Positions 49,376 through 61,500 of a stretch of 64,000 bases of DNA are shown here, one piece after another. Below the pieces are notes generated by a model that saw nothing but the letters and a program-made list of their open reading frames with translations, was not told the DNA's origin and did no database searches. Each line of letters begins with the position of its first letter. The stretch's first letter is position 1. The stretch is taken from assembly GCA_021904315.1 (NCBI GenBank), contig CM038908.1:20790501-20854500 (forward strand), read 5' to 3'. The stretch comes from Sphagnum magellanicum (lineage: Eukaryota; Streptophyta; Sphagnopsida; Sphagnales; Sphagnaceae). Both the position numbers and the translations under genes were made by a program.

Positions 49376-51512
49376 TATAATGAAAATTTAAAGACACTTG
49401 AACTTGAGACTTCACAACTTCAATCACTCAGAAATTGTGGAACTTCAAGAGAGAGATGTAGAAAGTGAGTGTGCACCCAAATACATAATCCTAAACCTTA
49501 TCTTCCATACATTCAACAAAAACCTCAAAATTAGGCCATTTGCAGATGGGAAAAAGGGATTAGAGTGATCAATCAAATGATCAATATCCATCAAAAGACA
49601 ATTATATCCATGCTTTTGTTAGATTTTTCAAAGGACTAGATAATTTAAATGTCCAACACAATGTGTCATTCCCAAAAATCCATAAATTTTGGTATATTAT
49701 ACCTCATGTTTAAAAATCCAAGGCCTTTGGGATGTTGGTTGCTATTATGATTGTATTATGTTTGTATAAAATATGGCCAAAAGTACAAATGTTTTGTACA
49801 CTTCCAACCTATGTTCTTTCTTTGAATCTATTTTAACCCTTTCACAATGATCACATTATAAGAATGAAATAGTGACAAAGAGAGCCATATTTGAATTTAA
49901 GAACAAAGAATAAAAAATTGTATCCTTTTGAAAGTTAGTGTTTGTCCTTAAAACTGGTTGCAGTTTAATAAATTTTCAATGTCTTGCTTACACCCACTAT
50001 AAGGACTATAACATTAGACCAAGAGAGGGTTAATGAGCAAGACACTTATGGGATTGGCTTAAAGGCTTAGAATACCCCACATTTTATGCATCAACCTAGG
50101 CAAGTATTTCATTTTTGCTTATGCCAATGTGGGACCTAAGTTTTGTGTGAAAAGCCAATTTGGAAAAAGCAATTTTGATGAAGATGGTCCCAAATCCCAA
50201 CTCACCATTAGGGTTTAGTCTAGTTCTTGGTCAAGTGTAGATTGGGCTAATTTTGTAATTGAAGAACAAAAGAGGCAAGGTTTGTCTAAGAAGAGTGAAG
50301 ATATTCAGCTCCAAAGGCACAACAATATTCACCTATTTGAACAAAAAATACCAACAAACAAGCAAGATGGTGGCCAAATTAATTTTTTTGAAGTTACTTA
50401 AATACAAATGGGGTGTTTAGAATTCATTACATAATTAGATTTCAAATACATTTCAAATATTCTCAATGTGAATAAAATAAAAAATTCTTTGTCCTTATCC
50501 ATAGCACATTTAGGTATGGGACTTGTGTTGCACCTCTTGAGACCTGCCACTAGACTTAAATCTCTACTTAAGGAGAGGGAAAAGAAGAAGCAAAAGAATC
50601 CTAAACCCTAAACCCTGCATCATGGCAATCTCAAATATCCTGTTTAGATTTTTCTTTTCCTCAGACTTTGGGTTCAGAAAGTGGCAAAAAATTGTCTTCA
50701 AGAGAAAGGCAAAGGAATAATTGCACAATTTTAACAATTTGTTTGAAATGAAAACCTTTGTTTAAACCAATGTCAAGCAAATAATTGTATTCTTTATCGG
50801 GTTATAACCACTGGTTATGTATATCCCCTTGTATACATACATAGCTGGATTCATAACCCCAACTGGCAAATTCTAGTAATTGAAATTTATGGATAATTTA
50901 TATATAGTTGGGAATGTTGCAATAATCAAGAATTTAACATGATCCTCTCAGAGTTTAACATAATATAAACCATAATCAAACATGTTATTAAAAGGTTTTT
51001 TTTTTTTGGTCGTATATTTGACTCAATTGTAAGGTTCGTCTATCATGTCTAAGATGCGATCCCTACCATACCATGGTTGTATGAATTTGCAGCCTCGCAC
51101 CCTGGAAGAGTTTGTAGACTTAGTTGAAGCTAATTTGTAATTCAGACAACACTAAAGGATGAATTTGAACACAAGGTGTTAAGACTTGCAAGCTCATCAT
51201 GGTGGAGGAAGAGTTTTTTTGTAATTGGAGCTCGTATATCTTTTCATCAATTTCTTTTGTTTCTTATCTTCAATGCCAAATTTTTTTATTATGAATTCAA
51301 AATATGTGAGACCTGAAAATGGAGTTTACTTGAATATACTCGGATTATAACTAGAATCAATTATTGTGTAACCACCACCCGATTATGAATTTCTTCTAAA
51401 CTTAACCTAACCTCATTATAACATAACCAAAGGTTATTCGATGCTTTAAAAAAAATAAAATTATGCATATAATCACATTAGAAACTCACCACCACATTTA
51501 TAGCAAAATTGC

Positions 51513-51614
51513 GTTTAATTTTTCATTCTCTTTTTCAACTCAAACTAAATGAAACCAATAGATATGTTTGGTTTCATTAGTTTGAGTGAAAAAGAGAATT
51601 AAAAACTAAAAGTG
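51513..51614. repeat. Long foldback (inverted repeat with about 47-bp arms)
   Basis: Left arm 51513-51558 includes TTCTCTTTTTCAACTCAAAC and ATGAAACCAA; right arm 51568-51614 carries the reverse complement with only about four differences. The loop is about 9 bp. It could be a foldback mobile element, or a source of small RNA. Confidence 0.85.
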
Positions 51615-53667
51615 ATAAAAAAAATGAAGTTTTATCTGGAGATTTTCTATAGCCAGAATTCAGAAAATAATAATGAAAAAAAAAATCACCCAATTTCTAT
51701 TAAATGGTTCACTAAGGTAGCCAAATAATGTATAGAAAAATGTTTTTGAAAATTTTTACTTGGAACACTGGTTGAAATAGTTGTGTAATGTGATGCCCCC
51801 ACCCCCCCCCCCACCACAACACTTTTGTTTTTCAACTTGCAGTGTAATACAAAAGTGTCCTCCCCTACCAGAGGGAGCTTCTGGCAATCATTAAGAAGGA
51901 AAGCCCATGTTGGCCTGAAACAAGATACGGAAAGGAAAGGAAAAACCTGAGAAGCCTGACACAAAGAAATAAAATTTCCAGCTGATGAGTTTCAGTTTTG
52001 TGTCCATAATTTGTTTTGCTTCTTCTTCTTCTTTCTTCTCGATTTGCGAGTCCCCTCGTTTGTGAGCCAGATTTACAATGAATGAGGAGGAAGGCCGCAG
52101 CTAGCAGCAGCAGCAGATGCCTGCAACACAAACATCATGCCTCCTGCTGCTTCTTCCCCCCTCTTAAGTTATCACCACCATCACCACCACCCCGGTGAAG
52201 AAAAAATTGAATGGTTTTTGTAAGTGCATGCACACCCGTACGGTTGGTTAGTTGCACACCATTTTCTTCCCCCAACCCAATCAATTTTTATTTTATTTTT
52301 GCATCTCCTTTTTGTCATTATACGCTTATATATACATGTGATGACTTCCTTCCACACTTGCATGTTAGTGATTACTAACTTCTACACTTTGCATGTTAGT
52401 AGTAGTAGTGTCTGCTGGTGATTGTCACAACAACAACAAAGCAGCAACAACTTCTTCTCCTGCTGCTGCTGCACCGCCATTTGTTTGCAATTCTGCATGC
52501 AAGAGTCAACAAATTACTTTGCTCACAAACTTCTACACACTTAAAGACTTTGCATTCAGGAGACTCTCAGGATTCATCACACCCATGAACAACATGGGCC
52601 CAACCCAATGTTAGTTTATACGGCGGGTCTGTATATTTGAAGACAGGCTGTGTCTTCTCAAGTGTATATTGTACTCAACTTGCCATCTCAACATCCCATC
52701 TCAACATTTTCTTCTTGTAACCCATTGCCCAAACTACTCAAATGTTGTCAAATTTATGGTGACAAATCCATTCTATAAATGTGTAGTGTAATTTCTATAA
52801 CAAGATGTGCCTTTGTACGCCAAGTGATTTCAGTGGATTTTGAGTGAATTCACTGGTTATACTGAACAGAACTTAACGAGTATATAGAGAATTCATTAGT
52901 CTAGTGAACAGGACTAGCGAACTGCACTCACATTTTGTTGTAGTAGTATTATATGAGACAATTGCATAATGGAGAACCCCGATAACAAAATTTTATTTGT
53001 GAAAAGGGGTAGAAGGGGGATGTCAAGATTCACAATATTGGATGATTAGTTTTGTTCTTCTGGGCTAAAAAGTTTTCTCATCTCATCTTTATTAGTGCAG
53101 CCTATGCCATCGGCCCCCAAAGTGTGTAACCGATTACCCAACTAATTTAATTTTCCTTCCAAAATCTTTTTTTTTGGTAACTTAATTGCATTTTCAATCA
53201 CACAAAAACTACTCAAAAATTCATTATCTCCTACAATTTAGGTCTAAAATTTTCCAAATCACCTTCATTACATCCTCCTACATGTCAATGAAAGTTTTCC
53301 CAACAAAATCAAGAGGGTGCCCAAATTGCCCTATATTTTTTTGTTTTGATTTAAATGAATTTTCAGTGAAAATTTTATTCAATATTCAATAACTTCTCCA
53401 CCATAAGACAAAACATTATAAAATTTTAAAAAAGGTACAAACTACCTTCCTTCACAAATAGATAACTCTTTTGCTTAGACAACATATGCAAATTTAGGTG
53501 ATTGGTAATAGTGTCAACAATCAACCACTTCCTACCCTAACTATTAATCTATATGCATTCTTTGATCCATAATCACCACTAATCCCCATTACTAGACTCT
53601 CAATGACATATTAATAGTCAAAAACCTCACCTCATAAATTATAATGTGGAATATTGTATATGCAAGT

Positions 53668-53698
<31 letters not shown>

Positions 53699-54050
53699 TT
53701 AACTCAATTTGGACATTGTGTATAACTACTATGAACTTAGTATATTCCTAAGTACAGTTCAAATTTCTATCCCTGGAGGGCTCCTCCTCACTCATGTACC
53801 CTATGGATGGGTGGGTTTAGGGGTCAGAGAGTGAGAGGACTTGCCCAGGAGGTTTGTGCTTGGGTATGTGTGTTATGGGCTGGAAAATTATGTCTGAAGA
53901 ATGGGTTCAATATCCAAGGTCTCACCCCCAAGCTATAAAAGACAAATTAGTCAAGGCTCTAGGCTTTTCTCTCTCACTATCCTCCAAAAAGGAAAGTACT
54001 TAGCCTGGATTGATGAACCAAAAAAATTTCACAAAGGGGGGACATTGTTA
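51615..54050. other. Intergenic region
   Basis: No certain gene. 52.0-52.6 kb is GC-richer, with CAG/CTG and CAC runs that create leucine-rich or alanine-rich open frames on both strands. A (TTTA)n run lies at 53666-53700. A TATAAAAG and CT-rich stretch near 53935-53985 looks promoter-like but leads to no gene. Confidence 0.5.
53666..53700. repeat. (TTTA)n microsatellite
   Basis: About nine TTTA units. Confidence 0.9.
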
Positions 54051-54055
54051 ACTTA

Positions 54056-54429
54056 AAGCATCTCCAGCTGCTCAGTATGTGACCCTGCGAAAATATTTTT
54101 TCACATCCAAGTTTAGTTATATACTTTTTTGCAACCCCACCCATAAAAGTGAAACTGGGATAGCAAACAGGTGGGGAACTCCTAAGAGTAAACCCAACTG
54201 GACCAATCATTATGATGGGCCGATCAGAAACACTGAACAGCAGTCAGATCATATTTATTACACTCTTTTCTGCAGGTGCACAACGTTGCTGGACTTTTCA
54301 CCAGCCACCGCAAACAGTGGAATTTTGCTGAGCCAAAACCATTTTCCTGAGACAACCCGGCATATTTTGACTTTTCTTCATCCAATTTTACTTCCCAGGA
54401 TCACATACTGAGCACCGCTGGAGATGCTC
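54056..54429. mobile_element. Harbinger/Tourist-like MITE with intact ends, 374 bp
   Basis: Left end AAGCATCTCCAGC, TGCTCAGTATGTGACCC; the reverse complement of the right end reads GAGCATCTCCAGC, GGTGCTCAGTATGTGATCC. The terminal inverted repeats are about 33 bp with few differences. TTA stands directly outside both ends (54053-54055 and 54430-54432), the 3-bp target duplication usual for PIF/Harbinger elements. There is no transposase, so it is non-autonomous. Close ends suggest fairly recent activity. Confidence 0.8.
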
Positions 54430-54941
54430 TTAGTAGTTCTATTTGTGTTTCATATACCTAGTTAAGTACCTAATACAAAATGAATGATTTTGTAATGGAG
54501 AAGAAACACGGAGCTTCTACCAACAACTGATGAACTTTGCTGGATGGGACAAACACCACACCCTCAAATACGTTAGTTCCACTCCCTGCAAATGATGAAA
54601 GCAAAAAAATCACAATCGGGGAAAGGAAGCTGCTCCATAACTCTGACACCCCAAGGAAGGTTGCTTCCTCTATCCTGTCTGCTTGATGCCTTTTTTTGTT
54701 TTGCCTTGGGTTTGTTCATAGCATTCTTAGGGTTAGGATTTTCTTGTATATTCTTAGAACTTTTGAGGTACACTTTTTGCTTTTCCTTTATCTTTGGCTA
54801 AGCATCTTGGTCCCAAAGTCTTGGGGTTACCTTTTTTTTTTTTTTGCTTTTTAAGAAAATTCCTCCTCAAGTCATCATCTCTCTACTTTAGGGCTATTAT
54901 GTTAGTGTGATCCATAGTTGGGGGTGCCTTCTTCCATTTTT

Positions 54942-55258
54942 TTTGGCCTTTCCTACCAAGGCAAAGATATTGTGTTTAGATTCAGTAGAGAGTATAGTAT
55001 CCTAAGGGATTTTGGCCCCTAGGTAATAATAGGTCTATTTTTATATGAGGATTTTTTAATGATGAAATTTTGGCTTGTGTTGAAACTTAAGATTAGCTAT
55101 GGAGTTCTAATATTTTGAAGGATTTTGGTTTCTTTTAGTGGATTTTTGGAAGATTATATTTTTGCTATGGTGAAATATTTGAGTTTCCATAATTCTTCTA
55201 TTGCCTTAAGGTACTTTTTAATATAAATGGCAAGGCCACAATGTGACACAACCCTTGT
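54942..55258 (+). mobile_element. Repeat family A, copy 4
   Basis: Starts GGCCTTTCCTACCAAGGC, ends GGCAAGGCCACAATGTGACA, with the same interior as the other three copies. Lacks the AAT expansion seen in copy 3. Confidence 0.8.
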
Positions 55259-55773
55259 TTTGGCAATGAGCCTAGATTTGATCAGCCCATCATCACAAAA
55301 AATGTTCTGAAACTTTGGATACTTCCCAATATTGTATTCACTCCAAAAACAAACATAGAAATGTATAAGTCTTAATATTTTGCTGAGTTATATAAGTTCC
55401 AAGAGGACCTCAGTTGGGCAAAGCATATGGAACAAAGTGAGGTGGTATTGGGAACATGTTGAAGAACACATTGGGAACATAAGTAACATGTTAGGAGTAC
55501 TTGGGACCCATTTGGAACTTGATAGGTGCATTGTGAGAACTTGATGGGAACACATTGGGAACAACAACAAAAATTCAATAGTCTTACTCCCTTCTGCCCT
55601 GTAAAGTTTCTTCTTCGTGCAACAAAGCTCGCCCATAAGAAGCAATTATCCCAAATTACCCCCGAAAAACCCTACACTCATTTATGATTCTGGGGCAGCT
55701 GCAAAAATTCAGGTGACCGGGTCGTCATTTTCTGAAAGGAAACAAAAAATTTCAAAATTTATCTTTTATTTAT

Positions 55774-55793
55774 ATATATATATATATATATAT
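55774..55793. repeat. (TA)n microsatellite
   Basis: About ten TA units. Confidence 0.85.
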
Positions 55794-55902
55794 CAGGTTA
55801 CTTGCTTGAACAATGTATAGAAATCTGGTGATTTTGAACTATTTATAACTTTTTCAAAATTTGGTGACTATTTTCCAAAAAAATCATTGAATTTGCAACA
55901 GA

Positions 55903-55931
55903 AAATAATAATAATAATAATAATAATAGTA
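55903..55931. repeat. (AAT)n microsatellite
   Basis: About nine AAT units. Confidence 0.85.
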
Positions 55932-56419
55932 ATAAGAATGTGAAATTGTTTAATTTGGCACCCAGAAGAAAAGGAGGAAAAAAAAAAGGGCTTAAGTTGA
56001 AAGACTAAACAATGTAAGCCCAAAAAATTAATTTTACAAGAACACAATATTAACTTACTATTGAGGAAGGGAAACCCAAAATTCTTCCACCCTGAAAAGT
56101 AGACTCTTTTGTTAGACCATGATCATTTTGAGGGATGAAACTTAGTCCATAGGGTTTCATTATTGTTGTATTCTTTTTCTTATCCTATCCATAATTGAGT
56201 TCCACTTTTTCATCCCCTTTTTGGGTAATTGACAAAACCAAGTATTAGGCTAGTAATTTTGTTCAATATGGCATTCACTTGGTGCACCTCTTTGTTCCAC
56301 ACACACACACACCCACACACACACTTTGGACAATTTGGGTGAGGACATATGCACCCCAACTTGCCACATTAAAACAATTAAATATAAGAAAAAGTACAAT
56401 CTACACATTACATGTCTAT

Positions 56420-56442
56420 TATATATATATATATATATATAT
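56420..56442. repeat. (TA)n microsatellite
   Basis: About eleven TA units; a CA-rich run lies 120 bp before it. Confidence 0.85.
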
Positions 56443-57004
56443 AAAATTTATTTTAATTTATTTTTTGAGCCCATGCTGCTTTGCACTACCAGTGACAATG
56501 ATTAAATTATTTTTTTGTGAATATAATAGTTTTTTTCTTTTAAAAAAATAAATTTCTATAAATTTCACTATGTGTCATTTTTTTTCATTAATATTTATTT
56601 TTTTTCTATTCTTGTCAACAAAAGTCTGATTCATTAAATAAGTTCACAACAAGATTACAAATTTTTTTTAGAAAAAACATTAAAATTGTGTAAAAAAAAA
56701 GCAAAAAAAAAAAAACCCCAAACAAACAAAAAAAACATTGAAAGGGTGCAAAACAAAGAATAAGAAATAATTCTAAAATGACATTTGATGTATAATAAAT
56801 TATAATCCGGAATGGCTTTGGGGGAATTGTCATAGTGACGATCACCAAAATCCCATCCTATATAAACCACTTCCAATGAGACATTGTCACTAGAATAAGT
56901 TAAAATCTAACCATCAATCAAAAGACAACTTTCTTAAGACCTTTTTTTTTTGGTGAAAAGATGCAAGTAAAAAGGATGTGTGTTTTGGGTAGTCAATATA
57001 ACCA

Positions 57005-57170
57005 CAAATAGCCATATTGAGCCTATATAGTCAGACATAGCCATATATATATATATATATATATATTCTATATAGCCTCATATGGTCATATATAGTTAGT
57101 TATATAAGGTTTATATAGTCATATTTATATACCTTATGTAATCACATATAACCATATGTAGCCATAATTC
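57005..57170. repeat. Irregular ATATAGCCATAT-type tandem repeat
   Basis: About a dozen variants of CATATATAGCC/TATATAGTCATA surround a (TA)n core at 57040-57065. Looks like a short satellite formed by slippage. Confidence 0.6.
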
Positions 57171-57174
57171 CTAG

Positions 57175-57490
57175 TCAATAATCCCCATGGGCTCTTTGGG
57201 ACTTGGCCGAAGGATCTACGAAATATTGCACCCGACACTCTCGGTTCTGCCTCATGTGGGGTCCCTTATTCCGGTAAAGCCCACCGCCTTGAGCATTACG
57301 CAACAAACGCATGATTCGAACATGCTAGGCTGGATGCACCTTGTCGATTTGTAAGATTGTTCTTCCTTTAGTGGGCACAGGGGACAGACCGTTCGGGGTC
57401 GTAATTTCACCCCCACCCTACCCCACCCCAGCCCAGCCCCCCTCCCCTTTTTTTTCACCTTCAAAATATGCAATTTCACATTAGCAAAAC
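57175..57490. other. GC-rich island of unknown origin
   Basis: A 300-bp patch with many CpG in otherwise AT-rich, CpG-poor DNA, with sharp edges. On the minus strand it holds TGTTCGAATCA, close to a Pol III B box, but no A box at the right distance. Probably a young insertion fragment; no family recognised. Confidence 0.4.
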
Positions 57491-57612
57491 TGGTTTAGAT
57501 GTTGGACTTGTTCACACTACTAGCTGGTTCTTGTGAGCATTTATTTAGTCATGTTCAGATTGAAGTGGTGTAGAATTGGGATATTATTTGTTGACCTTAT
57601 TATTAACCGAGC

Positions 57613-57646
57613 AGGGTTTAGGGTTTAAACCCTGAACCCTAAACCC
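57613..57646. repeat. Head-to-head telomere-type motif
   Basis: Two TTTAGGG-type units run directly into CCCTAAA-type units (AGGGTTTAGGGTTT then AAACCCTGAACCCTAAACCC), a palindrome of the plant telomere repeat. Confidence 0.8.
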
Positions 57647-57722
57647 AAACTCTTCTATCGAAGCTTCGAAGCACAAAACATGGAGGTTCTTTGTTTTTCC
57701 AAATTGCACAACAACAAAACAT

Positions 57723-57723
<1 letters not shown>

Positions 57724-57759
<36 letters not shown>
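57724..57759. repeat. Poly-T run
   Basis: About 36 T in a row, the longest homopolymer in the window; may be the tail of a retroposed sequence on the minus strand. Confidence 0.9.
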
Positions 57760-57765
<6 letters not shown>

Positions 57766-58289
57766 CAATTTTGTGATATTTAATGTTTAGTGATTTTCCC
57801 CCCCAAAAAAAAGGGTAAAAATTTAGTCAAATTTACAATAGAAACCAATTTTTTTCCTGATTTTTGGTTTCTTTATTTAAAAGAAGACACAAAATTTTGC
57901 AACAAAAAAACACTAGAAGCAATAAGTTATTGACATAAAAATAAACACAAAAAGATTCCATGAATAGAATGTCAAATTCCAAATGAGTTTTGAATAATCC
58001 AATAATAAGGAGAGAGTATGTTTCATATTGCAAGGAAGACATCATGATCATGACGAGCTTTCACTAGGAGGGATGGGAAAGCTTGGGTGCTACCATCATC
58101 TCCTCCCTCCCTCTTCTAATTTAACTAACACTTTGGGGGCTACAATGGATCAAATATAATTACAATAAAGAAGTTGACTTGGTTTGGTTATAGTGAGGTG
58201 CTTGTTTAGGCTCCTCCTTGCCAAATCGTGATGTAGAAAGCATTACATTACCCCAAACGTTATGTGCTTGCCTCAATGATTTTTACCTC

Positions 58290-58505
58290 TATATGTATAC
58301 AACAAGGGTTATAGTATTAGTATATTATTATATAAATGGCGTTGAATAGGGTTGTGTGTAGTGTGAAAAAAAAATTGTTATGGTCAATGAAATTGTTGGA
58401 TTTGGTGGTTTGTATTATGTTTTTCTTTAGTTGTTTTGAGTAAACTAACAGTTAAATGTGAAAGGGATCATTATTTTCAATATTCATGACAATACCCTAC
58501 ATTGA
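58290..58505. repeat. Dispersed repeat C, uninterrupted copy
   Basis: Matches 45045-45345 in order (tgtatacaa, gttgaatagggtt/gttgaatatg, gtgtgtagtgtg, tcaatgaaattg-tggatttggtgg) and also the sequence right of family A copy 3 (ttttgagtaaactaac), so it shows the site before that insertion. Confidence 0.6.
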
Positions 58506-61500
58506 TGTCAAGTTTGACACAAATTAATTAAAATCTTCAATGTTGAAATTTTTTGCAAAAAAAATTGTTGATATGTTTGAAAATGCATCAAATGTGTGTT
58601 TTTCATTTTAGTTTTTCATAGTAGGATGTACCACCTCACAAGTAAATTTGGTGGTCACTTAACAAATCAAATTAGACATTATTTGAAACCATCATCGAAA
58701 TACATAAAATGAAAAATGAAATTATTTTTTCTTTACCTTCATTTATTCAAATGCATCAATTATGCATTTGAAATTGAAAGGACTTATAATTGTTTAAAAT
58801 GCTCCTTACTATATATGAATAAAAACTCTTTAAACCCCCTTGATAGTTTCCTCTTCCTTTTATTGATATCATTTATGACATCTTAGTATAGACATAAATA
58901 TTTTTAATTATTTAAATACAACCTTGTAAATTACAATTTTCCTTATAATGTTTTTCATTAAAATTGAAAAAATTTATACCCATCTCAATGCCCAAATAAA
59001 AAATTCTTTTGTAAATAACAACAGTCGTGACATCTTTTTGGTACACCTTAACTTGAAGATACCCTTTCAAGTTTCTTATAAGGACCATATATTTGAAAAT
59101 AAGTTTCTTGCCACAAAATTTAGCATTACCCACCAAAATACATTTAATCACATGCATCACTTACTCATCCAATGAAATTTTTTATTTGGTTTTAATATAT
59201 ATTTTAAATTTGTATTAATTAATACTTTTTGATTTGATATAAAAACATCATGCACTTTTCACTTACCTTACATTCACTTTCCCTTTAGGGTTTGTGATTG
59301 CAATGAACAAACTAGTACCATTGATCAAACTTGAATGCATATATACAACTAGTTGATGTTTTGGAAAGAAAGATGTGTTGTAATTTGTTTCATTACCATG
59401 TTAGTTGAACTTGAGGTAGTTGTAGTGCCTTACTAGCAAAGGAATCATTTGTGCACTTGATATGGTTATAGAATTTTGAACAATTATTGATAATTTTTAA
59501 TACATCATGGATTTCAAAAGAAGAAAATTGAATTTCTTGTGCTAACAACCTAAATAATCTTTGGTGATTTGTCTTTGTGAGAGAACAAAGATAAAAAAAC
59601 AAGTAGGTTAGTAACAATGTTAAAAACAAAAGAAAATGGACTTATTCATGGTTGGGGTTCCAAAAAAAGGAAAAATGACTATATGACTTTTATGGGGCTA
59701 TTTTTTGCAAATAACATTTATTTGAAACAAATTTAAATGAGAAAAATTAAATAGTTCAATTTAAGATAATTCATGTGGTGGTGGTGAGTTTTCACATTCA
59801 TACATAATTGTGCATGACTAGTTTGGTTTATAGCCAAAAATGCAAAAATTCCTTGAAATTTTCAAAATGAATTTCAATGGACAACCAAACATATTTTTTG
59901 GAAAGGTTATTTCCTACACATGTGACTTGCACCTCAAGCTAGACATTTTGAATCCATTGATCATAATTGTTTTGTCAAATGGTTTAAAAAATGAATCCTT
60001 TTCCTTACATCCCTTTCCTTCAAATTTTCAAGACTTTGAAATTTTTGTATAATTTGGTTTTTCATCAAGTTCATCTAATGAACATGTACTTTCATAGAAG
60101 GGGCATGTTTTTGTTGTACAAAAAGTTTGAAATCAATTATATGACTTTATGCATTCCTTTTGATTCCTTTTTAAAAAATGCAGTTTAGACATTTGATATA
60201 GTTAACTTACAAGACTCAAAATGACATTTACATAGTATCCAAATTATTTTTAAATGTTTTTATTAATTTAACAAGACATCATTTTATCTATTGGCATACA
60301 ACAATCCATTACAATTATAATAATGTAAGTTTTCCTTTGCAGTCCTTTAAATACAAGTCATAATTCCTCAATTGTGAATACACCCAAATGTAAGATTAAA
60401 TTAAAAATTCTAAGGACCAACGGACCAAATTTAGCATACATCAAATAACAATGTGCAAAGTAATAATGGTAGAACATATACAAATTCATATAATACATTT
60501 CAAATGGGATACAAGAATAATTAATAAGATTCATTAAAAAATCATATATAATATATTCATCTATGTAGTTAAAGATTTGAAACCTATAAGCATAAAGATT
60601 GACTAGTACATTTTGTTAATCATGATGCAATAACTTTAAAAAAATTAAAACTTACATGATTTATTCATATATAAAAATTTTAAAAGACTACTACTAGATG
60701 GTAGATTAAAAAAACGTTTTTGATGAAGAATTGTTCACAAGTTTAGTTTTATAACATCATTTTTGAATCAAATATACAATGAATGATTACAAATTCTGTA
60801 GCTAAAATCAAGGCTATAAGTTATTGCAAATAATAACTATGAGCATACTGTAAAGGGAGCGAAAGCATATTTTTTAGATTAAGAAGTTATATAAATAATG
60901 ATTGATCATACTAATTTCACATAATTTATATTTTTGTAAGAAAATATTTATGTATATTTATTGGGCTTAGTTTTAAAAAGTGTCATCAAAACAATATCTT
61001 TCAAACCTTGAATTAACCCAATCAACCTAAAATATATTGATAAAATATGCAACTTTTTTACAAAAACTATGTTTACATTTCTTTCCTTAATTAACTTAAT
61101 GTAAGTCTTGCTCTTTTCCAATTTTTATTTATTTTTATACAATGTTGCATAAACTTTATACTATTGAAGGACTATTTCAACTTCAACTTTTTTTTTCAAT
61201 GGAATTCATTTGTGTATTCTTTTAATAACTTATTTCAAAATGTACATATATTACCTTCTTTTTCTAAGGACCATTATTAAATTAGATTACAACTTGTGCA
61301 CTTCATCTAAAGACAATTCCCTAGCATTGTTTTCACCAATTGAAAATGTGCAAATCAAGTGTGTTTTCTAATTAGTAGTTTATTTTGTTATGAATGGGAT
61401 AGGTAGTTGTTATTTTATTCACAACTATAGTCATAATTTTTTTATCCTCCTCCTTTCACACAAGAAATCATTCCTTCACTTGCATACACTTTCATATTTT

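Larger units (their letters stand above)
46916..51510. other. Intergenic region without a certain gene
   Basis: Mixed composition. It holds a GA run near 47522, a (TA)n run at 48792, and the small secreted-peptide candidate at 49.15 kb. From 49.4 to 51.5 kb it is AT-rich with nothing recognised. Confidence 0.5.

Noticed and set aside
51865-52131. Minus-strand open frame with a leucine-rich, signal-peptide-like start (HLLLLLAAAFLLIHC)
   Set aside because: It has no in-frame ATG, a stop lies just upstream, and the leucines come from a short CTG repeat.
52393-52614. Plus-strand open frame MLVVVVSAGDCHNNNKAATT
   Set aside because: Made by GTA, AAC and GCT runs; no signal peptide proper and no family.
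53930-53990. TATAAAAG plus CT-rich stretch as a promoter
   Set aside because: No coding sequence follows; the Harbinger-like MITE begins 70 bp further on.
57300-57330. B-box-like TGTTCGAATCA on the minus strand as a tRNA gene
   Set aside because: No A box at the right distance and no cloverleaf could be folded by eye.
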